DNA of 5,461 nt, taken from contig DATBWZ010000004.1 in assembly GCA_036514535.1 (NCBI GenBank), positions 1-5,461 of the forward strand, read 5' to 3'. Positions 1 to 5,066 of this stretch are shown piece by piece. Within the stretch, counting starts at the first letter, position 1. Each line of letters opens with the position of its first letter. The position numbers and the translations under genes were made by a program. The DNA comes from DATBWZ01 sp036514535 (GTDB taxonomy: Bacteria > JAMCPX01 > DATBWZ01). Under the pieces are notes generated by a model. The model was given only the letters and a program-made list of their open reading frames with translations, searched no databases and was not told where the DNA came from.

Positions 1-1
1 G

Positions 2-145
2 CGGGATAATAAGGATATTCCCACTTATATCAGGAAGGGCAAGATAGTAGAGTCAAACCAGCATAACCTTAAGGTTATTACGCTTCCCGATAATGAGGAG
101 GATGAACTTGATATTCCGGCATTTTTAAGGAGGCAGGCAGACTGA
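2..145 (+). CDS. ftsZ: Cell division protein FtsZ, C-terminal tail (5' partial)
   Basis: Only the last 47 codons are in the window, read in the frame starting at base 2 and ending at TGA 143-145. The terminal residues LDIPAFLRRQAD match the conserved C-terminal peptide of FtsZ; E. coli ends LDIPAFLRKQAD. FtsZ is the tubulin-like GTPase that forms the cytokinetic ring, and this peptide is where FtsA, ZipA, MinC and other partners bind. The GTPase core and most of the flexible linker lie upstream of the window. A second similar motif, DIPTYIRK, occurs at bases 14-37, 32 residues before the terminal DIPAFLRR (bases 110-133). The segment between is polar and acidic near its end (DNEEDE), as expected of linker sequence. 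The gene ends 13 nt from the stop of the convergent thioesterase gene, with no hairpin terminator visible between them. Identification rests on the terminal peptide alone but that motif is very specific. Confidence 0.9.
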   Translation, partial: RDNKDIPTYIRKGKIVESNQHNLKVITLPDNEEDELDIPAFLRRQAD

Positions 146-158
146 TTGCTGTTATAAA

Positions 159-587
159 TTAATTCCTCTCTCTCTTTATAAAATGGATCGTTCCGCCATG
201 AGCGATTATCTTGCCGTTTTTGTCAGTTACAGTTGCTTCTGCGATGGCTATGTTTTTCCCCCGGTGTATAATTTTCCCGAGTCCCGTTAGCGTCCCGTCT
301 CTTGCCGGCGCTATGTAACTTGTTTTCAGGTCAACAGTTACAGAAATTTCATCTATTTCCATTTTTGTTACGATGGCAAGACTGCAGGCTGAGTCTATCA
401 GTGATGCAATACCTCCGCCGTGAAGCGTGCCGTAAAGATTTTTGAGATTATCTCCGGATTTCATGATTACTTTTGATGTGCCATCTCCGTATTCAACTAA
501 TTCCAGACACATGTGTTTGTAGAACGGCGATGTGTTTACCGCAAATTTGACCGTCTCCATAAATCTTTTTTTCTCTTTTGAATTCAT
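159..587 (-). CDS. PaaI-family hotdog-fold thioesterase
   Basis: A 142-residue protein of the size and pattern of PaaI/YbgC-like acyl-CoA thioesterases, soluble enzymes that hydrolyse acyl-CoA or aryl-CoA thioesters. The diagnostic segment is LYGTLHGGGIASLIDSA at residues 51-67. The HGG turn (H56-G58) and acidic D65 on the central hotdog helix are the usual active-site elements. The remaining beta-strand pattern (SVTVDLKTSYIAPA, residues 82-95, and IAIAEATVTDKNGKIIAHG, 113-131) fits the fold. There is no signal peptide or membrane segment. The start is ATG 585-587 with GAGGG at 592-596 just upstream. That Shine-Dalgarno overlaps the TGA stop (595-597) of the glycosyltransferase gene, so the two genes are probably co-transcribed and translationally coupled. 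Substrate cannot be told from sequence; the glycosyltransferase partner does not suggest one. The family call is firm, the physiological role unknown. Confidence 0.88.
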   Translation of the reverse strand: MNSKEKKRFMETVKFAVNTSPFYKHMCLELVEYGDGTSKVIMKSGDNLKNLYGTLHGGGIASLIDSACSLAIVTKMEIDEISVTVDLKTSYIAPARDGTLTGLGKIIHRGKNIAIAEATVTDKNGKIIAHGGTIHFIKRERN

Positions 588-594
588 TGTTCCC

Positions 595-2214
595 TCACTT
601 TATTTTTCTGTAGATTACCATCTTTTTTATTGTTTTAACAGATTCATAATTTTTTTCTATAAATTTTACAAGATTGTTTTCAGGGTCTATAAGATCGCCC
701 GCAAGAGGATAATGTGAATTTTCCCCCTGTTCCTTAATAAATCTGTCATATCCATCGTACAGGATGTAGCCAATGTTGTTCTTCTTAATTTCTTCAATTA
801 CTTCATCCATCTGCCTGTTTGTGTTATACCCCGGGATAAAACCATCGTATTTCGTAAAATTCTTTTTGCCGGGAAGAAAATAGAAAAAGGTTGACCAGGT
901 ATAAATGAATATATTTTCCCCTTTAATCTCATCTTCTATATAAGCAAGGGTATCCCTGTAATATGCATACTCATCAGTATTATTAGTAAAAATAACGCCT
1001 CTTTTTGCAATGACAGGGAAAATATATCCTGATGCTTCTTTAATCTTGTTTAAACTGCCCAATAAGCTGTTTGCTATGAATGAAACCGCAATTGCTGCTG
1101 CAATGGCGGAAATCACGAGCGAACGCAGATTCTTCTGCTTTGGCTGCAGATAAATATCCTGCAGGCAGAGGGAAAAGAGTATTACGATTGGTTGGAAGAC
1201 AAAGAGAATGTGGGAGTCGTCGGGGCGGGGAAGGACAGCGAAGACAAATAGCAGAATGGATGTAATGTAATAGAGGAAAAAAGTTCTGTCTGTTTTACCT
1301 CTGTCTGTTCCACGGTTTGAGTACAGTGTTCTGAGCAGGGTTAATCCTCCGTGGACGATTACAAACAGCGGGAGATACGCGATAAGTAAAAAATTCCGCG
1401 CTTTGAGCAGGTTTTCGGGAAAACCGAATTCCCGGAAAAAATAAGATATATATCGTTTGCTGGAATAGCAATAAGCCGGATATGAATTGAATGGCAGGTA
1501 TCCCTCATAGACCCAGACGAAGCAATCGTAAAGCATATTTTTTAAGCTGCCGCTGAAGAACAAATATAGGGAAAATGGTATCATTATGCTTGCAAATCCG
1601 GCCATCAGCCAAAGACAGGGTTTTATCAAATTTTCTTTGTAATAAAAATAGCTGAAAATAAGGGTTGACAGAATCGCAAGCAACAATAAGGCTCCCTTGT
1701 GTTGCAGGGAAATAAATGTCAATCCTGCCAATAAGCCGGAAAAGAATATCATTAATAATGAATTTCTTTCGAAAGAAGAAACGGCTAAATTCACTGCCGC
1801 GAGCAAAAACAGGGTGCTGAGCCAATGGTGGGAATAGATCGGGAAAAACGGCATTGAAAACAGAAGGCAGTATGCTGCTGGCATCAGTGCAAAGAGCGGT
1901 TTTTCAATTATTCTGCGGCTCAGAATATAAGTCAGGGTTATTATAAGGCTTCCAATGAGAGCAGTGGCGAGGGTGATAATATAATACTTTATCCCGAATA
2001 TAAAGAAGAGCAGCGCGGCGAGGTACATTGAGCCTGGAGTTATGAACTGAAAAAAATCCCTGTAGGGGACCTGACCGTTCAAAATCCTATCTGCTCCTGC
2101 AAGGAGATTAAACTCATCTCCGGTTAATGGGTGCATCCGCTGGAGGAAGAAATAAAATGCAAAACTAATAAGGAATACTAATACAGGTATAACCCTGCCG
2201 GGTTTTAAGATCAC
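595..2214 (-). CDS. GT-C-type integral membrane glycosyltransferase (PMT/ArnT-like, GT39/GT83 superfamily)
   Basis: A 539-residue polytopic membrane protein. TM helix 1 is at about residues 9-25, followed by a periplasmic loop TGDEFNLLAGADRILNG (31-47) and VPYRDFFQFITPG (49-61). An acidic DE pair (D33, E34) just after TM1, then A-x-x-x-L-x-G-x-x-P-Y-R-D-F and a Pro-Gly, is the signature of GT-C enzymes that move sugars from polyprenyl-phosphate donors onto lipid or protein acceptors outside the cytoplasmic membrane. About ten further hydrophobic helices run to residue ~385. Residues ~395-539 form a soluble, charged C-terminal domain. The start is GTG 2212-2214: an in-frame TAA lies immediately upstream, and GGAGG (2219-2223) sits 4 nt away. 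It is the first gene of a minus-strand pair with the thioesterase 7 nt downstream. Donor and acceptor cannot be inferred, and no polysaccharide cluster is visible nearby. Confidence 0.8.
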   Translation of the reverse strand: MILKPGRVIPVLVFLISFAFYFFLQRMHPLTGDEFNLLAGADRILNGQVPYRDFFQFITPGSMYLAALLFFIFGIKYYIITLATALIGSLIITLTYILSRRIIEKPLFALMPAAYCLLFSMPFFPIYSHHWLSTLFLLAAVNLAVSSFERNSLLMIFFSGLLAGLTFISLQHKGALLLLAILSTLIFSYFYYKENLIKPCLWLMAGFASIMIPFSLYLFFSGSLKNMLYDCFVWVYEGYLPFNSYPAYCYSSKRYISYFFREFGFPENLLKARNFLLIAYLPLFVIVHGGLTLLRTLYSNRGTDRGKTDRTFFLYYITSILLFVFAVLPRPDDSHILFVFQPIVILFSLCLQDIYLQPKQKNLRSLVISAIAAAIAVSFIANSLLGSLNKIKEASGYIFPVIAKRGVIFTNNTDEYAYYRDTLAYIEDEIKGENIFIYTWSTFFYFLPGKKNFTKYDGFIPGYNTNRQMDEVIEEIKKNNIGYILYDGYDRFIKEQGENSHYPLAGDLIDPENNLVKFIEKNYESVKTIKKMVIYRKIK

Positions 2215-2218
2215 TTAG

Positions 2219-2223
2219 CCTCC
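2219..2223 (-). promoter_or_regulatory. Shine-Dalgarno that fixes the GTG start of the glycosyltransferase
   Basis: On the minus strand GGAGG is followed by CTAA and then GTG (2214-2212). The spacing of 4 nt is short but usable. The TAA at 2217-2215 is in frame and directly precedes the GTG, so no earlier start is possible in this frame. Confidence 0.7.
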
Positions 2224-2285
2224 ATTTTTTATAGTTTATTGTTTTTATTTGTTTTTGCAAAAGTTTTTAAGAATAACAGTTTTTC

Positions 2286-2314
2286 TTGACCTTATTTCAA
2301 CCATGTGATATCTA
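2286..2314 (+). promoter_or_regulatory. Sigma70-type promoter of rsmD, predicted leaderless start
   Basis: TTGACC (2286-2291) is followed after 17 nt by TATCTA (2309-2314). TGA immediately before the -10 gives an extended -10 (TGn). Counting the last -10 base as -7 puts +1 at about 2321, one base from the A of the rsmD ATG (2322). The transcript would therefore have essentially no 5' untranslated region, and no Shine-Dalgarno is present before that ATG. Box sequences and spacing are seen directly; activity is inferred. Confidence 0.65.
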
Positions 2315-2321
2315 ATAAATA

Positions 2322-2888
2322 ATGCGTGTTTCTGGTGGTATAGCGCGTGGACGCAGGCTTAAAACACTGAAACACAGAATCCTCAGACCTACTACCGAGA
2401 GAGTCCGGCAGGCGATTTTTAACATACTTGGCAGTGAAAGAATAGAAAACAAGGATGTGCTTGACCTGTTTGCGGGCAGTGGTGCGCTGGGAATTGATGC
2501 TATAAGCAGGGGTGCGGTCCGCGCGGAATTTGTTGAACAGAACAAAATTATGTGCAATTTGATAAAGAAAAATCTGGCAGAACTAAGGCTGTTGAAATAT
2601 ACTAAAGTGCGGCATGGAGATGTTTTAAAGGAGATTGAAACCATATTGAATGAAGGGAAAAAATTTGGACTGATATTCGCTGATCCGCCATACGGGAAGG
2701 GATTTGTGAATAAGGTTTTATCGCAGGTAGCCTCAGGAGATATCTTAGAAAAAGAAGGAGTTTTTGTATTGGAGCATTCCAAGAACGAGATGCCGGAACC
2801 AGCGTACGGGAACATTGTTAAAGTATTCTCGCGCAGGTACGGCGATACATTAGTGTCTTTGTTTGCAAGGGGACAGTATGATATCTAA
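2322..2888 (+). CDS. rsmD: 16S rRNA (guanine(966)-N(2))-methyltransferase RsmD
   Basis: A 188-residue SAM-dependent methyltransferase of normal RsmD length. RsmD methylates N2 of G966 in 16S rRNA during small-subunit assembly. Residues 1-12 (MRVSGGIARGRR) and the segment RPTTERVRQAIFNIL (22-36) are family hallmarks. VLDLFAGSGALGIDAISRGA (about 45-64) is the SAM-binding motif I, and FADPPYGKG (about 119-127) is the catalytic (D/N)PPY motif IV. EHSK near residue 151 is also typical. The family N-terminus begins at or next to this Met, so the ATG at 2322 is well supported even though no Shine-Dalgarno precedes it. The promoter -10 ends 8 nt upstream, which predicts a leaderless message. The 3' end overlaps coaD by 11 nt, so the two are an operon with likely translational coupling. 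The adjacency of rsmD and coaD is widespread in bacteria. Confidence 0.95.
   Translation: MRVSGGIARGRRLKTLKHRILRPTTERVRQAIFNILGSERIENKDVLDLFAGSGALGIDAISRGAVRAEFVEQNKIMCNLIKKNLAELRLLKYTKVRHGDVLKEIETILNEGKKFGLIFADPPYGKGFVNKVLSQVASGDILEKEGVFVLEHSKNEMPEPAYGNIVKVFSRRYGDTLVSLFARGQYDI
2867..2872 (+). promoter_or_regulatory. Shine-Dalgarno choosing the coaD start
   Basis: AAGGGG lies inside the end of rsmD, 5 nt before ATG 2878. It favours that ATG over the in-frame TTG at 2863, which lacks a comparable site and would add five residues (MQGDS) not expected in the family. Confidence 0.75.
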
Positions 2889-3366
2889 CAGAGTGGCAAT
2901 CTATCCGGGCACATTTGATCCTCCGACATACGGGCATATCAATATTATTGAGAGGGGATTGAATGTTTTTGAAAAAATAATTATCGCTGTGGCAGAGGAT
3001 AGCGTTAAGGATCCTCTTTTTACTGCAAAAGAGCGTGTTGAAATTATAAAGGAGATATTTCCCGGTAAAAAGAATGTTACAGTGAAAGTATTCAATGGCC
3101 TGCTTGTAAATTATGCCCGGAAGGTAAATGCCAAGGTGATTCTCCGGGGACTACGTACTGTTGCTGATTTTGAATATGAACTGCAGATGGCGCTTGCAAA
3201 CAAAAAACTTGATGGCGAGATAGAAACAGTCTTTATGATGACCGAGGAGTATCTGTCCTATTTCAGCTCTTCGTTGATAAAGGAGATAGCAAAATTGGGC
3301 GGAGATCCTGCCGGAATGGTTCCGGAAATTGTCGCCCGCAAGCTTAAAAAGAAAATTCAGGGATAA
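2878..3366 (+). CDS. coaD: Phosphopantetheine adenylyltransferase (PPAT)
   Basis: A 162-residue cytoplasmic nucleotidyltransferase catalysing the reversible transfer of AMP from ATP to 4'-phosphopantetheine, giving dephospho-CoA, the penultimate step of CoA synthesis. With ATG 2878 the protein starts MISNRVAIYPGTFDPPTYGH. The T-Y-G-H at its end is the (H/T)xGH motif of this superfamily. LFTAKERVEII (about residues 42-52), ILRGLRTVADFEYELQMA (about 87-104) and YFSSSLIKEIAKLGGD (about 125-140) are PPAT blocks, the last corresponding to the ISSS(L)VKE motif. Length is normal (159-165 in the family). The open frame extends to TTG 2863, but the Shine-Dalgarno AAGGGG and family alignment favour ATG 2878. 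The start overlaps the end of rsmD by 11 nt, and the aminotransferase follows 22 nt after the stop. Nothing in the sequence appears degraded. Confidence 0.96.
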   Translation: MISNRVAIYPGTFDPPTYGHINIIERGLNVFEKIIIAVAEDSVKDPLFTAKERVEIIKEIFPGKKNVTVKVFNGLLVNYARKVNAKVILRGLRTVADFEYELQMALANKKLDGEIETVFMMTEEYLSYFSSSLIKEIAKLGGDPAGMVPEIVARKLKKKIQG

Positions 3367-3388
3367 AATTAAATAGAGGAGGATTAAA

Positions 3389-4588
3389 ATGCCAAAAGGA
3401 TTATCTAAAAGGGCGGCAAACATTAAACCATCTCCCACGCTTGCAGTTGACGCAAAGGCAAAGGCGCTGAAAGCGCAGGGTGTGGATGTTGTGGGTTTTG
3501 GGGCTGGCGAACCGGATTTTGATACGCCGGACAATATAAAAGAGTTCGCTATTAAAGCCATAAGGGACGGTTTTACAAAGTATTGTCCGGTGGATGGAAC
3601 GCCTGATTTAAAGAAGGCTGTTATTACAAGGATTAATACGGATTATGGTGTGGAATACAAACCTGAAGAAATAATCGTTTCCTGCGGGGGAAAGCATTCA
3701 CTTTATAATATAGCCCAGGCATTATTTGAAAAGGGAGACGAGATATTAATCCCTTCTCCGTACTGGGTATCCTATCCGGACATTGTGATGCTTGCTGACG
3801 CAAAACCTAAGTTTATAAAAACAAAGGAAAGCTCAGGGTTTAAAATAATCCCGGAACAACTTAAGAAAGCGATTAAAAAGAGAACAAGGGCTTTAATTCT
3901 CAACAGCCCTTCAAATCCCACAGGCGCCACTTACACCGAAGACGAACTCAAGCCGATTCTTGAAATAGCGTTGAATGCCGATATCTGGATTATTTCCGAT
4001 GAGATATACGATAAACTTGTCTATGATGGGTTAAAATACAGATCCATTCCATCGTTTGGAGAAGAAGTTAAAAAGAGGACGTTGCTTGTAAACGGAGTAT
4101 CCAAAGCATACGCAATGACCGGCTGGCGTATAGGTTATACGGCTGGAGATGCAAAGGTCGTTAAGGCAATGGCGAATATCCAGAGTCAGTCCACATCAAA
4201 TCCCGCTTCAATATCCCTCAAAGCGGCAACAGAGGCATTCATTGGCCCGCAGGATTTCGTGGAGAAAATGCGCATAAAATTTGATGAACGCAGAAAATAC
4301 ATAGTAAAAACCCTCAATTCAATAAAGGGTATATCCTGTTCCATGCCGCCGGGATCCTTCTATGTTTTCCCAAAGATCTCAAGGCTTTTCGGCAAATCAT
4401 ATAACGGAAAGCAAATAGGAAATTCCATGGAGTTGGCGGAATTTCTGCTTGATGTGGCAAAGGTTGCGGTAGTGCCTGGTGCGCCCTTCGGCGATGACAG
4501 GTATATGAGGCTTTCCTATGCGACCTCAATGGAGAATATCACGAAAGGGCTGGAGCGAATCAGAGAGACAGTTGATAAACTGAAATAA
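3389..4588 (+). CDS. Aspartate aminotransferase, class I PLP-dependent (1-beta type, possible prephenate activity)
   Basis: A 399-residue fold-type I PLP enzyme that interconverts aspartate + 2-oxoglutarate and oxaloacetate + glutamate. The N-terminus SPTLAVDAKAKALKAQG (15-31) and GAGEPDFDTP (38-47) are characteristic of the 1-beta (Thermus/Rhizobium-like) group. Cofactor residues are present: W126, N176 in SNPTG, D204 and Y207 in ISDEIY, Schiff-base lysine K239 in SKAYAMTGWR, and R247. R374 in RYMRLSYA is the substrate alpha-carboxylate arginine. GGKHSLYN at 100-107 follows the group pattern. Some members of this group also transaminate prephenate; that cannot be decided here, so no symbol is given (aspC or aspB would be usual). 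The start is ATG 3389 with strong GAGGAGG (3376-3382) and 6-nt spacing. It is the third gene after rsmD-coaD, with a 22-nt gap and no promoter seen in that gap, so it is probably co-transcribed. It ends 11 nt before the next promoter. Confidence 0.93.
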   Translation: MPKGLSKRAANIKPSPTLAVDAKAKALKAQGVDVVGFGAGEPDFDTPDNIKEFAIKAIRDGFTKYCPVDGTPDLKKAVITRINTDYGVEYKPEEIIVSCGGKHSLYNIAQALFEKGDEILIPSPYWVSYPDIVMLADAKPKFIKTKESSGFKIIPEQLKKAIKKRTRALILNSPSNPTGATYTEDELKPILEIALNADIWIISDEIYDKLVYDGLKYRSIPSFGEEVKKRTLLVNGVSKAYAMTGWRIGYTAGDAKVVKAMANIQSQSTSNPASISLKAATEAFIGPQDFVEKMRIKFDERRKYIVKTLNSIKGISCSMPPGSFYVFPKISRLFGKSYNGKQIGNSMELAEFLLDVAKVAVVPGAPFGDDRYMRLSYATSMENITKGLERIRETVDKLK

Positions 4589-4595
4589 GTTTTTT
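4569..4595 (+). terminator. Weak possible terminator at the end of the aminotransferase gene
   Basis: CAGTT-GATA-AACTG (4569-4582) is a perfect 5-bp stem inside the last codons, followed 7 nt later by a run of six T (4590-4595). The stem is short, AT-rich and separated from the T tract, so it would be inefficient at best. It is the only terminator-like structure before the promoter at 4600. Confidence 0.25.
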
Positions 4596-4599
4596 CCTC

Positions 4600-4627
4600 T
4601 TGACATTTTTCACAGGTTTTATATATT
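4600..4627 (+). promoter_or_regulatory. Sigma70-type promoter of the 121-aa gene, predicted leaderless start
   Basis: A perfect TTGACA (4600-4605) is followed after 16 nt by TATATT (4622-4627); the overlapping TATTAT (4624-4629) at 18 nt is an alternative. The predicted +1 is at 4634-4636, on the ATG at 4635, and there is no Shine-Dalgarno between. With TATATT as the -10 box, the distance from -10 to ATG is 8 nt, the same as at rsmD. This is also the nearest convincing promoter upstream of pyrR. Confidence 0.7.
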
Positions 4628-4634
4628 ATTGTAA

Positions 4635-5000
4635 ATGTTTCCCCGCTTGGGCATAACCGGAAATGCAAGAGTAAAAAATCTGATACTCCTTTCGGTTGTT
4701 TTAGCAGCAGGATATTTCGGGTTTAAGTTTGTCCCGCATTACATTGATTATTACAGGGTAAGGAATATGTTCGCTGCGGAGGCAAATACTGGCAGGAATA
4801 TGCCAGTGGAATATATCAAGGGCAATGTGCTTCGGAAGGTTAAAGAGCTTAATCTGCCGGTTCCTGAAGAAAATGTAGTGGTTGAAATGGAGGATAAAAC
4901 GGTAAGAATCTACGCGAACTATAGTGTTATTGTGGGATTCCTGTTTGGTTATTATACAGAACTGGAGTTTGCACCCTATGTGGAGAAGGATTTCAAATGA
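4635..5000 (+). CDS. Small single-pass membrane-anchored protein, DUF4845-like
   Basis: A 121-residue protein of unknown function. A short basic N-terminus (residues 1-14) precedes one strongly hydrophobic helix (about 15-33, NLILLSVVLAAGYFGFKFV), then PHYIDYY and a ~85-residue extracytoplasmic domain. That domain ends in alternating hydrophobic strands (VVVEMEDKTVRIYANYSVIVGFLFGYYTELEF, given here as residues 81-112). The order (N-terminal anchor, K-x-V-P-x-Y-I-[DE]-Y-[YF], helix, then a two- or three-strand ending) resembles small DUF4845-type proteins. I recognise that by overall pattern, not by a search. It could equally be a minor pilin-like or cell-envelope protein, but no prepilin cleavage motif is evident. 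No Shine-Dalgarno precedes ATG 4635, whereas a good promoter ends 8 nt upstream, so it should be leaderless. The stop TGA overlaps a 9-codon ORF (ATGA at 4997-5000), and pyrR follows after a terminator. Confidence 0.75.
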   Translation: MFPRLGITGNARVKNLILLSVVLAAGYFGFKFVPHYIDYYRVRNMFAAEANTGRNMPVEYIKGNVLRKVKELNLPVPEENVVVEMEDKTVRIYANYSVIVGFLFGYYTELEFAPYVEKDFK

Positions 5001-5026
5001 ATGCAATGCAGAAGGAAAACTTCTAA
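4997..5026 (+). CDS. Candidate 9-codon leader peptide upstream of pyrR
   Basis: The ORF reads MNAMQKENF and stops at TAA 5024-5026. Its ATG overlaps the stop of the 121-aa gene as ATGA. It is preceded by the purine-rich GGAGAAGGA (4982-4990) at 6-nt spacing, a good Shine-Dalgarno. The stop codon coincides with the first bases of the terminator stem (5025). A ribosome stopping there would cover the left arm (5025-5034) and prevent the hairpin, favouring read-through into pyrR. Translation is inferred; short ORFs occur by chance, and the Shine-Dalgarno bases also encode VEKDF of the upstream gene. Confidence 0.4.
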   Translation: MNAMQKENF

Positions 5027-5066
5027 GCCTTCTCTTATGCCGGGAGAAGGCTTTTTTTTAAATTGA
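5001..5066 (+). CDS. Alternative 21-codon leader ORF running through the terminator
   Basis: A second short ORF starts at ATG 5001 in another frame, crosses both hairpins and the T tract (encoding GEGFFLN at its end), and stops at TGA 5064-5066, 10 nt before the pyrR ATG. Its spacing from the same Shine-Dalgarno is longer (about 10 nt), so it is less likely than the 9-codon ORF. The geometry recalls the E. coli pyrBI leader, whose reading frame runs through the attenuator and ends just before pyrB. Listed as an alternative only. Confidence 0.2.
   Translation: MQCRRKTSKPSLMPGEGFFLN
5010..5024 (+). promoter_or_regulatory. Small hairpin abutting the pyrR terminator
   Basis: AGAAG-GAAAA-CTTCT is a perfect 5-bp stem with a 5-nt loop ending one base before the terminator stem, so the two helices could stack. 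Its left side plus one loop base, AGAAGG (5010-5015), is also complementary to CCTTCT (5028-5033) in the terminator, so it could take part in an alternative fold. Confidence 0.4.
5025..5059 (+). terminator. Intrinsic terminator, probable pyrR attenuator
   Basis: AAGCCTTCTC (5025-5034) pairs perfectly over 10 bp with GAGAAGGCTT (5044-5053) around a 9-nt loop, and eight T follow (5052-5059). This is a textbook factor-independent terminator. It could simply end the 121-aa transcript. However, only 17 nt lie between it and pyrR, no promoter fits there, and none is convincing in 5001-5024, so pyrR expression most likely depends on read-through. No exact match to the Bacillus PyrR-binding loop consensus was found, so the sensing mechanism is open. 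Confidence 0.9.

Larger units (their letters stand above)
2215..2321. other. Divergent intergenic region between the glycosyltransferase and rsmD
   Basis: A 107-nt AT-rich spacer, rich in T on the plus strand from about 2224 to 2285, separating two divergent transcription units. It holds a strong plus-strand promoter at its rsmD end (2286-2314) and the Shine-Dalgarno of the minus-strand gene at the other end. A minus-strand promoter must also lie here or just inside rsmD, but the candidates are weak. TTGAAA (2295-2300) has a poor -10 partner, and TTGCAA (2255-2260) has TATAAA-like sequence only at a spacing that is too long. No small RNA or terminator hairpin was seen. Confidence 0.6.

Noticed and set aside
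1505..1825. 106-codon frame within the glycosyltransferase on the same strand
   Set aside because: Out-of-frame overlap inside a coherent membrane protein; no supporting motif.
2211..2225. Four-codon upstream ORF (ATG GAG GCT AAG TGA) on the minus strand overlapping the glycosyltransferase GTG start
   Set aside because: It has no Shine-Dalgarno of its own, and its codons are simply the GGAGG site and spacer of the downstream gene; most likely chance.
2240..2300. Minus-strand promoter candidates for the glycosyltransferase (TTGAAA at 2295-2300; TTGCAA at 2255-2260)
   Set aside because: Neither has a good -10 at proper spacing. A promoter must exist in this direction, but I cannot place it with confidence.
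2312..2815. 167-codon open frame on the minus strand opposite rsmD
   Set aside because: It lies wholly over a well-recognised gene, its composition is rich in Ser/Pro/Phe as expected of an antisense shadow, and it has no recognisable domain.
2863..2877. TTG start giving coaD five extra residues
   Set aside because: The Shine-Dalgarno AAGGGG is correctly spaced for ATG 2878, and PPAT proteins begin a few residues before YPGTFDP.
3151..3561. 136-codon minus-strand frame across the coaD/aminotransferase junction
   Set aside because: Antisense shadow spanning two conserved genes; no Shine-Dalgarno or family signature.
4701..5006. 101-codon minus-strand frame opposite the 121-aa gene
   Set aside because: Antisense shadow; the plus-strand frame has the promoter, the membrane helix and the sensible protein pattern.
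5037..5054. Resemblance of CCGGGAGAAGGCT in the terminator to the Bacillus PyrR-binding loop (CCNGNGAGGYU)
   Set aside because: The match needs a two-base insertion and lies in the terminator arm instead of a separate upstream hairpin loop, so it does not support a PyrR site.
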